Assembly (NCBI GenBank): GCA_017442315.1
Contig: JAFRZX010000137.1
Coordinates: forward strand, 1 to 38,330
Length of the DNA: 38,330 bases
Direction: 5' to 3'
Source of the DNA: Bacteroidales bacterium
Lineage (GTDB): Bacteria; Bacteroidota; Bacteroidia; Bacteroidales; UBA932
Below, in pieces: positions 1 through 7,568 of the stretch. Both the position numbers and the translations under genes were made by a program. Below the pieces are notes generated by a model. That model made no database searches and was not told where the DNA came from. It saw nothing but the letters and a program-made list of their open reading frames with translations. Position 1 is the stretch's first letter, and every line of letters starts with the position of its first letter.

Positions 1-1
1 G

Positions 2-187
2 AAGATTTCACTTTCTATGAAGAATATGATCGTATTCGCCCGCAAGCGTTCCGGCCACTCCATGGCAGAAAAGCTCTGTGCTGAAATTATTGCAGCATAT
101 AACTGCGAGGGTGCAGCATTCAAGAGAAAGGAAGATATGCACAGAATGGCAGAAGCTAACAAGGCATTTGCACATTTCAGATTCTAA
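2..187 (+). CDS. rpsG: 30S ribosomal protein S7, C-terminal part (5' truncated by window)
   Basis: Only the last 61 codons are in the window. The frame reads through from base 2 to a TAA at 185-187. The end of the protein, with [20 protein letters not shown], matches the very conserved C-terminus of bacterial S7, a primary 16S rRNA-binding protein of the small-subunit head that contacts mRNA and tRNA at the E site. It is followed after 24 bp by fusA, the standard str-operon order, so the two are almost certainly co-transcribed. The upstream part, and presumably rpsL, lies outside the window. Confidence 0.95.
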   Translation, partial: KISLSMKNMIVFARKRSGHSMAEKLCAEIIAAYNCEGAAFKRKEDMHRMAEANKAFAHFRF

Positions 188-211
188 TCCCCAGTTAAGA
201 CCTGACAAACA

Positions 212-2326
212 ATGGCAAGAGATCTTAAATTCACCAGAAATATCGGTATCATGGCTCACATCGATGCCGGTAAGACCACTACTTCGGAGCGTATCCTTTA
301 TTATACAGGTAAGACCCATAAGATCGGAGAAGTTCATGAAGGTGGTGCTACAATGGACTGGATGGTTCAGGAGCAGGAGCGTGGTATCACTATTACATCC
401 GCAGCTACAACTGCTTTCTGGAACTATAACGGGGATACATATCAGATAAACCTGATCGACACTCCGGGCCACGTGGACTTCACCGTTGAGGTTGAGCGTT
501 CACTCCGAGTGCTTGATGGTACTGTAGCTACTTTCTGTGCAGTAGGACGCGTACAGCCACAGTCTGAGACAGTTTGGCGTCAGGCTGACAAGTATGGTGT
601 TCCGAAAATTGCTTATGTAAATAAAATGGACCGCGTCGGTGCAGACTTCTTTGCTGTAATCGATGAGATGAAGGAGAAGCTTGGTGCTCGTGCGGTTCCG
701 ATCTGCATTCCAATCGGAGCAGAAGATAAGTTTGATGGAATCATTGACCTTGTTGCAATGAAGGCAATGATTTATGACCACAACTCGGATGCGCTTGTAA
801 ACTATCAGATTACAGACATCCCTGAGAAACTTGTTGATGATGCCAATACTTGGAGAGAGAAGCTCGTTGAGGCTGCTGCCGAGTATGATGAGACACTTAT
901 GGAGAAGTTCTTTGAGGATCCTGATTCCATTTCAGAAGAGGAACTCATCGCAGCCCTTCGTAAGGCTACAATCGATATGGCTATCGTTCCGGCATGCTGT
1001 GGTTCTTCATTCAAGAACAAGGGAGTTCAGTTCCTTCTCAATGCAGTGATGCGTTATCTTCCGTCACCGCTTGATAAGGGATCGGTAACAGGAACAAATC
1101 CTAAGACCGGTGATGAGGAAGTGCGCAAGCCAGATGCCAAGGAGCCATTTGCAGCTCTCGTATTCAAGATTGCTACAGACCCATTTGTGGGACGTCTTGC
1201 ATTCCTTCGTGCATATTCCGGAAAACTTGATGCCGGTTCATATGTGCTTAATACACGTTCTGACAAGAAGGAGCGCGTGGCACGTCTTTATCAGATGCAT
1301 TCAAACAAGCAGAACCCAATCGAGTTTGTTGAAGCAGGTGACATCTGTGCAGCAGTAGGTTTCAAGGATCTTCGTACAGGAGATACAATCTGCCTTGAGT
1401 CTGCTCCTATCACACTTGAGTCTATGGAATTCCCTGATCCGGTTATCGGACTTGCAGTTGAGCCTAAGACTCAGAAGGATCTTGACAAGCTCGGTATTGC
1501 ACTTGCCAAGCTTGCTGAGGAAGACCCTACATTTACAGTCAAGACTGACCATGAGACAGGTCAGACTGTCATCAGCGGTATGGGTGAGCTTCACCTTGAC
1601 ATCATTGTTGACCGTCTCCGTCGTGAGTTTGGTGTAGACATCAATCAGGGTGCACCTCAGGTTAACTATAAAGAGGCTATCACTCAGACCGTTCAGCATC
1701 GTGAGGTATTCAAGAAGCAGACCGGTGGTCGTGGTAAGTTTGCAGATATCATCGTTGAGATCGGACCTGCAGATGAGGGCGTGACAGGACTTCAGTTCGT
1801 TGACGAGGTGAAGGGTGGTAACGTTCCGAAGGAATTCATCCCATCTGTGGAGAAGGGCTTCAAGTCGGCAATGGCAAACGGTGTGCTTGCAGGTTATGAG
1901 GTTCCGTCACTCAAGGTTACTCTGAAGGACGGTTCATTCCATCCGGTGGACTCAGACCAGCTTTCATTCGAGCTTGCTGCACGTATGGCATTCCGTCATG
2001 CATGTCCTAAGGCTAAGCCGGTTCTCCTTGAGCCTATCATGAGCCTCGAAGTTGTTACTCCAGAGGATTACATGGGAGACATCGTAGGTGACCTTAACCG
2101 TCGTCGTGGACAGATAAATGCAATGGACTCTACAATCGGTGCACGTATCGTCAAGGCGTACGTTCCACTTGCAGAGCAGTTCGGTTATGTGACTATCCTC
2201 CGTACTATTTCTTCAGGTCGTGCAACAAGCACAATGGCATTTGACCACTATGCAGAGGTTCCTGCCGGACTTGCTAAGGAAGTTATCGAGAAGAGTGGTT
2301 ACAAAAACTCTGATGACGACGAATAA
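212..2326 (+). CDS. fusA: Translation elongation factor G
   Basis: A 704-residue GTPase that drives ribosomal translocation and, with ribosome recycling factor, ribosome splitting. The length equals the usual family length. The GTP-binding motifs are all present: the P-loop AHIDAGKTT near residues 16-24, the switch region [10 protein letters not shown] near 55-65, DTPGH near 88-92 and NKMD near 141-144. The GE(L)HLD stretch of domain III and the domain IV region GGRGKFADI follow, and the C-terminus is complete. Its place between rpsG and rpsJ marks it as the housekeeping copy rather than an EF-G paralogue of the FusA2 type. The ATG at 212 was chosen because [21 protein letters not shown] is the normal start. 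Gaps of 24 and 29 bp to its neighbours support one operon. Confidence 0.98.
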   Translation: MARDLKFTRNIGIMAHIDAGKTTTSERILYYTGKTHKIGEVHEGGATMDWMVQEQERGITITSAATTAFWNYNGDTYQINLIDTPGHVDFTVEVERSLRVLDGTVATFCAVGRVQPQSETVWRQADKYGVPKIAYVNKMDRVGADFFAVIDEMKEKLGARAVPICIPIGAEDKFDGIIDLVAMKAMIYDHNSDALVNYQITDIPEKLVDDANTWREKLVEAAAEYDETLMEKFFEDPDSISEEELIAALRKATIDMAIVPACCGSSFKNKGVQFLLNAVMRYLPSPLDKGSVTGTNPKTGDEEVRKPDAKEPFAALVFKIATDPFVGRLAFLRAYSGKLDAGSYVLNTRSDKKERVARLYQMHSNKQNPIEFVEAGDICAAVGFKDLRTGDTICLESAPITLESMEFPDPVIGLAVEPKTQKDLDKLGIALAKLAEEDPTFTVKTDHETGQTVISGMGELHLDIIVDRLRREFGVDINQGAPQVNYKEAITQTVQHREVFKKQTGGRGKFADIIVEIGPADEGVTGLQFVDEVKGGNVPKEFIPSVEKGFKSAMANGVLAGYEVPSLKVTLKDGSFHPVDSDQLSFELAARMAFRHACPKAKPVLLEPIMSLEVVTPEDYMGDIVGDLNRRRGQINAMDSTIGARIVKAYVPLAEQFGYVTILRTISSGRATSTMAFDHYAEVPAGLAKEVIEKSGYKNSDDDE

Positions 2327-2355
2327 TTGTTTAACTGAATTCAACGAAATTTGAT

Positions 2356-2664
2356 ATGAGCCAGATAATTAGAATTAAACTCAAATCATTCGATCATATG
2401 CTTGTTGACAAGTCAGCGAAGAAGATCGTTGAGACAGTATCTGCTACCGGTGCTCGTGTAAACGGACCTGTTCCGCTTCCGACCCACAAGAAGATATTTA
2501 CTGTCAACCGTTCGACTTTCGTAAACAAGAAGTCACGTGAGCAGTTCGAGCTCAACTCTTTCTGCCGTCTTCTTGATATTTACGATTCAACTCCTAAGAC
2601 AGTCGATGCTCTTATGAAACTCGAACTTTCTTCAGGTGTTGAGGTTGAAATTAAGCTCAACTAA
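2356..2664 (+). CDS. rpsJ: 30S ribosomal protein S10
   Basis: A 102-residue protein of normal S10 length, with the family pattern [27 protein letters not shown] and a C-terminal half ending in VEVEIKLN. S10 sits in the head of the small subunit and, as NusE, also joins transcription antitermination complexes at boxA. It follows fusA by 29 bp, the arrangement usual in Bacteroidetes. What is unusual is the lack of rplC and the rest of the S10 ribosomal cluster after it: the next gene is a tRNA. Confidence 0.97.
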   Translation: MSQIIRIKLKSFDHMLVDKSAKKIVETVSATGARVNGPVPLPTHKKIFTVNRSTFVNKKSREQFELNSFCRLLDIYDSTPKTVDALMKLELSSGVEVEIKLN

Positions 2665-2686
2665 GTGAAATAATCGAAAAAAGTAT

Positions 2687-2734
2687 TATATTTGCAGTGT
2701 GGTTCGGTAACCACTCCGAACCACAGCAAATATA
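2687..2734. promoter_or_regulatory. 48-bp imperfect inverted repeat containing a -7-like box
   Basis: Two nested arm pairs are visible. The outer arms are TATATTTGC (2687-2695) and GCAAATATA (2726-2734); the inner arms are GTGGTTCGG (2699-2707) and CCGAACCAC (2716-2724), around an 8-base loop. The left outer arm contains TATATTTG, a perfect match to the Bacteroidetes -7 consensus TAnnTTTG. It could therefore start transcription of the tRNA downstream, although no good -33 element is visible. As RNA it could form an 18-bp stem just after rpsJ and help end the str operon, but there is no strong U-run after it. Which role applies is open. Confidence 0.55.
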
Positions 2735-2735
2735 A

Positions 2736-2902
2736 GTTCTTTAAAAAGATCATCACAGTTTATATTGTGATGCTTAAAGTTTGAAGTATATTTCCGAGGG
2801 AGTTCGAGGCGGACGAGCGACGAATGAAGGAGCTACCTTTCGGTAGTGACTGACTGAGGATGCGAAGTCCAACGAAGAAATCACCGGAAAGAAACGAAAA
2901 AT
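2736..2902 (+). promoter_or_regulatory. Structured leader upstream of the tRNA
   Basis: This spacer has no open frame of interest. It begins with TTCTTTAAAAAG, resembling the boxA-like stretches in rRNA and tRNA leaders. A hairpin with arms ATCACA and TGTGAT follows near 2752-2771. A second folded block runs from about 2790 to 2890: outer arms TTCCG and CGGAA, inner GGAC and GTCC, and a small hairpin CTACC-TTTC-GGTAG at the centre. The most likely explanation is a processed 5' leader of the tRNA transcript. A separate small RNA is possible but not shown by the sequence. Confidence 0.4.
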
Positions 2903-2977
2903 GGTCCTATAGCTCAGTTGGTTAGTAGCACCTGACTCATAATCAGGGGGTCACAGGTTCAAGCCCTGTTGGGACCA
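2903..2977 (+). tRNA. tRNA with CAU anticodon (elongator Met or Ile2)
   Basis: A cloverleaf can be drawn. The acceptor arms are GGTCCTA and TGGGACC with one G-U pair, followed by discriminator A at 2977. The anticodon stem is CCTGA/TCAGG around loop CTCATAA, giving CAU. The T-arm is ACAGG-TTCAAGC-CCTGT. CCA is not encoded in full; the genome reads A-CAG. CAU can mean elongator methionine or the lysidine-modified isoleucine-2 tRNA, and the sequence alone does not settle which. The D-arm carries one base more than the usual form (TTAGTAGC rather than TTAGAGC), leaving a C-T mismatch at the end of the D-stem. Confidence 0.9.
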
Positions 2978-2978
2978 C

Positions 2979-3017
2979 AGAAAGCACTTGCATTTCCAAA
3001 GCAGGTGCTTTTTCTGT
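2979..3017 (+). terminator. Rho-independent terminator of the tRNA
   Basis: Arms AAAGCACTTGC (2981-2991) and GCAGGTGCTTT (3001-3011), with one G-U pair, enclose a 9-base loop. The second arm runs straight into TTTT. The structure starts a few bases after the tRNA and would close its transcript. Confidence 0.8.
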
Positions 3018-3107
3018 TATAGGTACTCTTTTCAGAGCAGGAAACATAAATTTGGATCAATATAAAAAGTGGTCACCTGGGCACATGTATTTGTGATTGA
3101 GCCGGTA

Positions 3108-3138
3108 TTGGTTAATAGACAAATTTTACACAACTTTG
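3108..3138 (+). promoter_or_regulatory. Probable promoter of the DUF454 gene
   Basis: TTG at 3108-3110 and CAACTTTG at 3131-3138 are separated by 20 bp, the spacing of Bacteroidetes sigma-ABfr promoters (-33 TTG, -7 TAnnTTTG). The -7 box differs from consensus only in its first base. The predicted start lies about 10 bases upstream of the ATG at 3155. Confidence 0.4.
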
Positions 3139-3154
3139 TCGGGAATTGTAACTT

Positions 3155-3514
3155 ATGAATATATTGCTTACTATATCCGGTCTGTTGGCCCTTGGATTAG
3201 GTATTTGTGGTATCTTTCTTCCGGTACTGCCCACAACACCTTTTCTGCTGTTGTCAGCAGCTCTGTTTCTTAGAGGAAACAGAAGATTGTATGACTGGCT
3301 GATGAATCATCCCCGTCTGGGACCTTATATATCGAATTTTCTCAAGCATAAGTCTATCCCTTTGAAGATAAAGGTCCTCTCGGTCACTATGCTCTGGCTC
3401 ACCCTGTCGTACTGCGCACTCTTTGTTACGGACAATCTTCTGCTCAGGATTCTTTTCCTGGTCATAGCAGTCAGTGTGACCATCCACATTCTTTCGTACA
3501 AGACTATGAAATGA
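3155..3514 (+). CDS. DUF454 (YbaN-like) small inner-membrane protein
   Basis: 119 residues, mostly hydrophobic, with the DUF454 signature GICGIFLPVLPTTPFLLLSA near residues 16-35, followed by a basic stretch and WLMNHPRLGPYI. I see a hydrophobic hairpin at the N-terminus and two further membrane segments near residues 75-92 and 94-112. The molecular function of this family is not known. It is a single-gene unit whose TGA stop (3512-3514) abuts the stop of the convergent lipoprotein gene (TCA, 3515-3517), so the two genes meet in a shared TGATCA with no room for a terminator. Confidence 0.85.
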   Translation: MNILLTISGLLALGLGICGIFLPVLPTTPFLLLSAALFLRGNRRLYDWLMNHPRLGPYISNFLKHKSIPLKIKVLSVTMLWLTLSYCALFVTDNLLLRILFLVIAVSVTIHILSYKTMK

Positions 3515-3979
3515 TCATTTCTGGAGCGTGCCGCTGTAGCTGGTAGGATAGTTTTCCTGTTTCTTTGTGTTGTAGAAGCCAAGTGAAAAGGTGAGGGTTG
3601 AACTGCTTACCGTACCATGCAGGTCGTATACGCGATATGTATCATATGGTCCTCCCATAGCCCAAGGTATCATGTCATGTCCGGCAAACGACCATGAACC
3701 ATCGCTTTCCTGTGTCACAGGTACCTGAAGTATGGTTACATCAATCGAAACAGGCATTGCCGGAACAAATTTCACCTTTTTCAGCATTATGTCTATTGTC
3801 GAGTTGCCGGGACTGAATTCCACCTGGACCTTTATTCCGTCCTGAGGAAAGTTCTCCCCCTCATGCAGCACTGTCATGGTTCCGGAAAATTCAGGTGAGC
3901 CATCGGCGATTACTGTCGGTGGTTTCTTGCATGATATGAACAGGCTGACTGCAGCTATGAAAATAAGAAATCTTTTCAT
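3515..3979 (-). CDS. Calycin/lipocalin-like lipoprotein
   Basis: About 154 residues. The N-terminus MKRFLIFIAAVSLFISCKK is a lipoprotein signal with the lipid-attachment Cys in LFISC. The mature part is beta-rich: repeated glycine turns, a closing GTLQK, and alternating hydrophobic strands such as TIDIMLKKVKFVP and TLTFSLGFYNTKK. This fits the Bacteroidales calycin-like barrel proteins, which often sit beside TonB-dependent receptors. An in-frame ATG nine bases upstream (3988) is possible; 3979 was preferred because it places the charged residues directly before the hydrophobic core. It begins 11 bp after the receptor stop codon and is probably translated from the same mRNA. A ligand-presenting role for the receptor is inferred, not shown. 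Confidence 0.7.
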   Translation of the reverse strand: MKRFLIFIAAVSLFISCKKPPTVIADGSPEFSGTMTVLHEGENFPQDGIKVQVEFSPGNSTIDIMLKKVKFVPAMPVSIDVTILQVPVTQESDGSWSFAGHDMIPWAMGGPYDTYRVYDLHGTVSSSTLTFSLGFYNTKKQENYPTSYSGTLQK

Positions 3980-3990
3980 TGTTATCATCG

Positions 3991-6264
3991 TTAAATGTCA
4001 ATCGCTATTCCTATGGTCCATCTTAGTGGCTTGCCTCTCTGGAAGAACGAGTTGCCGACTGACTTGAAATAAAATACATTATAGTTCTGGTTCAACAAGT
4101 TATCCATCCTGAGACGGATGTCAAGCCATTTAAGGCCTAAGACTGCGTCTGCACCTGCCTGTGCTACAAATGGCTCTGCAATTGTATTGGCTTCATCCCA
4201 CCAGATTCTTCCTGCTGCAACGCAGTCTGCATTTATACTGAGGTTGCGGAAAATATTATTATTGAAACGGAATGTATAACCTATTCTGGTGTTGAGTGTG
4301 TGTGCAGGTGAATATGGGATACGGTTTCCGCTGTAGTCGTGGTTACCATCGTCATATGCAGTAAAGCGTGCATCTGTATAGCCGTATGAAACATCTATGA
4401 CAAGATCTTTAACACTATATTGCAATGCAGCCTCTGCACCAATGCTGCGCGATTTTCCCACATTTGCCATCATGCGTCCTGTAGATTTTCCCGGAGGAAA
4501 CAAGGTTATCTGCTGATTGCGGCAGCTGATATAGAATACAGAGGCTGAACCAGAGAAACGATGCCCGTCTTTGCTGATGTTCATTTTTCCTCCGATTTCG
4601 TAGTTCCATGTCTTTTCTGGTCTGTATGCAGTGTCTTCAGCTGTTACAGCTGTTGATGAATTGTCCAGATAGACTCCAAGATCAGCCATCAGTCCGTTCA
4701 TCATCATGTTCTGCAGAATGTCGGAGAATATCTGAGTGTTGAATCCTCCGCTTCTGTATCCCTTTGATATGGTAGCGAATATGCTTGACTTGCCATATCC
4801 TCCGAAATCGCCCGATTCGTATAGAACGGAGAATTTTGGAAGCAGTTCGACATAATGATTATCTACCATTCCTTCATAGATTGTCCGGAACTTCTTCCAT
4901 TCTTTCATTGTAGGCAGGAAACGATAATGGATTGCGGCATCGCTGCAATAATTCATGAAATTACCCTCATAGTCGATTCTGAGTCCTGCGGTCACAAGAA
5001 ATTTCCCCAATGTGAAATATGACTCGTGGTAAAGGGCGGCTCCAAAAGTGTTGATTGCAAATTCGCTGTCTATATTGAATTCGTTTTCCTGTATGGCAAG
5101 TGGCTCTTCATGACCTCCGGAGATGTCTTCCGGGATATTGTCATTCGCATTGCCCAATATCAGATCTTCGATTCCATGCTGCTTGAAGAGGACCGGGGCG
5201 GACATCCTGTTGTATTTCCAGAATGCGAAAGCTCCACTCTGCCAGGACCACCATTCCTTTTTCCAATCTGCCTTTGGCTTAAGAACGAATTCCTGTGTCA
5301 GGGCAGCCTCACGTTGTATCTGTGTAAGAGTGAACATGGAGCGTGGCGTGAAGTCCTGATCCAGATCCATCCTGTCTGCGAGTATCTGAAGGGCCGATAT
5401 GCTGCTGAGGGTATACTTTTCTGTCTCAAGCCTCAATTTTACGGCTTCCGTCACATTCAGTCTCCTGTATGCGCATATGTCATTATATGAGGTTTCCAGC
5501 AGTTGTCCGGTTTCCTGAATATATTGTCTGTACGGCCACCCGCCCTGTGTCAGTGCTCCGGCTGACAGTATGTTTTCAAGATATATATTTTCATTCAGCT
5601 TCTTTTCAATCCTCATCCTCATGGATACTCCGTCATGCGGATCGCATGGCTGTCCGTTCAATGCATTTGTATAAAAGCCGTCAGAATGTCGGAACCATAC
5701 TCCTCCGCCAATTGCCAGACCCTTGTCTGTCTTTCCGTATATTGATGCACGGGCAGAAAATGTATTGGCACTTCCATATTCCAGTCCGGCTCTCACACCT
5801 TTGTAGTCAGATGGAGAAAGTGTACTTAGGGAAAGTACTCCGCACATGGAATTACGTCCGTATAAGGTACCCTGAGGGCCCCTGAGCATGTCTGCGCGTC
5901 TGATGTCAAGCATCTCCATTTCGTAAGCATTCTTGTTCAGAACCGGTATGTCGTCAATGTATAGGCCGAGGACAGGGTTTTCCATCCTTGAACCGAACCC
6001 TCTCAGATAGATGGATGACGTCATGGCTGAACCGTAGTCCGGAATGTGAAGATTCGGAATGACCGCTGACAGTTTCTTAGGAGAATCGATAAGCCTGTCT
6101 TCCAGTTGATCCAAATATAATGTAGAGACAGGGGATGCCTGTCTTTCCAAAGACAGACTCTGTTTGACAGAAGTCTCTACAATTGAATATGACAAGGTAT
6201 CTTTCAGTTCCTTGTCGCAGATCGGAACTGATATCAAAACCGATATGATGGTTGCCAGAATCAC
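3991..6264 (-). CDS. TonB-dependent outer-membrane receptor
   Basis: 757 residues. An N-terminal hydrophobic stretch (MILATIISVLISVPIC) serves as signal peptide. It is followed by a plug domain of about residues 40-150 with typical motifs: SSIYLRGFGSRMENPVLGLYIDDIP, and LRGPQGTLYGRNSMCGVLSLST. The remaining 600 residues are a beta-barrel with YRSGGFN, ARFTAYDDGNHDYSGNRIPYSPAHTLNTRIGY-like strand motifs and a C-terminal strand ending in IGIAIDI. It lacks the SusC carboxypeptidase-like N-terminal domain and a SusD partner, so it looks more like a siderophore, haem or vitamin receptor than a glycan importer; the substrate cannot be read. The only upstream start in frame is GTG at 6264, very close to the predicted transcription start. 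The calycin-like lipoprotein follows it directly. Confidence 0.85.
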   Translation of the reverse strand: MILATIISVLISVPICDKELKDTLSYSIVETSVKQSLSLERQASPVSTLYLDQLEDRLIDSPKKLSAVIPNLHIPDYGSAMTSSIYLRGFGSRMENPVLGLYIDDIPVLNKNAYEMEMLDIRRADMLRGPQGTLYGRNSMCGVLSLSTLSPSDYKGVRAGLEYGSANTFSARASIYGKTDKGLAIGGGVWFRHSDGFYTNALNGQPCDPHDGVSMRMRIEKKLNENIYLENILSAGALTQGGWPYRQYIQETGQLLETSYNDICAYRRLNVTEAVKLRLETEKYTLSSISALQILADRMDLDQDFTPRSMFTLTQIQREAALTQEFVLKPKADWKKEWWSWQSGAFAFWKYNRMSAPVLFKQHGIEDLILGNANDNIPEDISGGHEEPLAIQENEFNIDSEFAINTFGAALYHESYFTLGKFLVTAGLRIDYEGNFMNYCSDAAIHYRFLPTMKEWKKFRTIYEGMVDNHYVELLPKFSVLYESGDFGGYGKSSIFATISKGYRSGGFNTQIFSDILQNMMMNGLMADLGVYLDNSSTAVTAEDTAYRPEKTWNYEIGGKMNISKDGHRFSGSASVFYISCRNQQITLFPPGKSTGRMMANVGKSRSIGAEAALQYSVKDLVIDVSYGYTDARFTAYDDGNHDYSGNRIPYSPAHTLNTRIGYTFRFNNNIFRNLSINADCVAAGRIWWDEANTIAEPFVAQAGADAVLGLKWLDIRLRMDNLLNQNYNVFYFKSVGNSFFQRGKPLRWTIGIAIDI

Positions 6265-6271
6265 AGAACAG

Positions 6272-6302
6272 CAAAGGTAGCATTATTATGTGGTTTTGCC
6301 AA
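6272..6302 (-). promoter_or_regulatory. Promoter of the TonB receptor gene
   Basis: On the minus strand TTG (complement of 6300-6302) and TACCTTTG (complement of 6272-6279) are 20 bp apart, an excellent match to the Bacteroidetes promoter pattern. The predicted start point falls within a few bases of the GTG at 6264. Confidence 0.65.
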
Positions 6303-6347
6303 GAGTCAATATCCTGCTTGATTTTGTACATGTGTGATATTCAGGAT

Positions 6348-6378
6348 TTTGATAATTGAAAAATTATTATTTACTTTG
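6348..6378 (+). promoter_or_regulatory. Promoter of the surface lipoprotein operon
   Basis: TTTG at 6348-6351 and TTACTTTG at 6371-6378 are 19 bp apart and match the -33/-7 pattern at seven of eight -7 positions. It is the only convincing promoter I found before the run of closely spaced lipoprotein genes that ends at 18205. Confidence 0.6.
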
Positions 6379-6410
6379 CCAAAATATGTGTTTTAAAGAA
6401 ATTGCTTCAG

Positions 6411-7556
6411 ATGAAACAACTATTCAGATCATTACTTACGGTAATGATTATTTTTTCAGTCTTTTTTTTAACCTCATGCTCTAAAACCGAATCATCAGTA
6501 ACATCAAGATTGATGCTTTCGGAAAATAGTGTTGTTTTTGCTGCTGGGGGGGGCAATAAATCAATAGTACTGACTCCTTTTCCTGAGAATGAACTGTGGG
6601 AGGCTTCATGTGCGGATCCGCAGGAATGGTTTACACTTACGGTCTCATCCAATACTCTGGAAATAGAAGCGAAACCCAATCATTCTACAGAATCCCGTTC
6701 TGGGGCTGTAGTCCTGACAAGTCCTGAAGGCAGATTCGACCAGTATACTGTCAATGTATATCAGGAGGGGGCAGCGCCTTTGGAATTCTCCACAACTGCA
6801 ACAGATCATCATTTCGATTCCGAAGGTGGTGAAATATCTTTTTCAGTCGAGTCGAACTATCAGTGGACAGTCGAGTATGATTGTTCATGGCTTACTGTTG
6901 TTCATGAAGTAGAAAGCAGCCGCATGATCATACTGTGCCAGCCTAACATGTCAGACGAAGAACTGTCGGAGATTCTTACCATACATGCAGGAGAAGGAGA
7001 GCAGGGAAGGCAAATCCAGATAAAGATAACTCAAGGCACAAGGGCTGACAATCCTTATTTCAAACTTCTGGGCCAATGGGAGATTACTGCAACCAAGTGG
7101 TTCTATTCGCCGAACGGCTCCCTCAACAGCCTCGACTTTAGTCCGAACCCATCTGACTACTATCTGATATTCGATATTGAAGAAGGTGTCTATGGTGAGA
7201 CTTTGATCATGAGGGATTTCCTCTATCCAGACACCTCTCTTGAAGTGCGTTATGACAAGGCCGGAGGATCTTTTGTCATTCCGTTCGGATGGACGGTACT
7301 TTCTTATGATGTGTTTCTATATCTGACTCTTGTCAGTGACCGTCAGTTTGCCTATGCATCTTTGGAGGTCGAGGCGTTGCCGTCTTCAGATTACTCTTCG
7401 TTGACTCTTGACCTTCCTTCTGTGGATGGCTTCAATTATGTCGGTTTCGGCCTTTGGACATATGATGAAGATGGCAATAAGATCGCTTTGGGATCAAACT
7501 ACAGGCCTACCATGTTCCCTATGGGTGACATCTCTTTCAGAAAACAGTCAAATTAA
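6411..7556 (+). CDS. BACON-domain surface lipoprotein
   Basis: 381 residues from ATG 6411. A TTG nine bases upstream is in frame but less likely. MKQLFRSLLTVMIIFSVF leads to a lipobox ending at Cys in LTSCSK. Two BACON-type immunoglobulin-like domains follow: about residues 30-120, with FAAGGGNKSIVLTPFPENELWEASC and a closing VNVYQEGAA, and about 122-210, with FDSEGGEISFSVESNYQWTV and a closing QIKITQG. The C-terminal 165 residues form a beta-rich domain of unknown type, beginning LLGQWEITATKW, reminiscent of lipocalin-like domains of Bacteroidales. BACON domains are thought to bind carbohydrate or act as spacers on the cell surface. It is the first gene of the operon; the next gene starts 12 bp downstream. 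A run of eight G lies at 6546-6553. Confidence 0.75.
   Translation: MKQLFRSLLTVMIIFSVFFLTSCSKTESSVTSRLMLSENSVVFAAGGGNKSIVLTPFPENELWEASCADPQEWFTLTVSSNTLEIEAKPNHSTESRSGAVVLTSPEGRFDQYTVNVYQEGAAPLEFSTTATDHHFDSEGGEISFSVESNYQWTVEYDCSWLTVVHEVESSRMIILCQPNMSDEELSEILTIHAGEGEQGRQIQIKITQGTRADNPYFKLLGQWEITATKWFYSPNGSLNSLDFSPNPSDYYLIFDIEEGVYGETLIMRDFLYPDTSLEVRYDKAGGSFVIPFGWTVLSYDVFLYLTLVSDRQFAYASLEVEALPSSDYSSLTLDLPSVDGFNYVGFGLWTYDEDGNKIALGSNYRPTMFPMGDISFRKQSN
6546..6553 (+). repeat. G8 homopolymer inside the lipoprotein reading frame
   Basis: Eight consecutive G residues encode part of the Gly run AAGGGN about 45 codons into the gene. Such tracts are prone to slipped-strand changes. The frame is intact at the length seen here. 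Confidence 0.9.
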
Positions 7557-7568
7557 AAGCAGTCTCCA

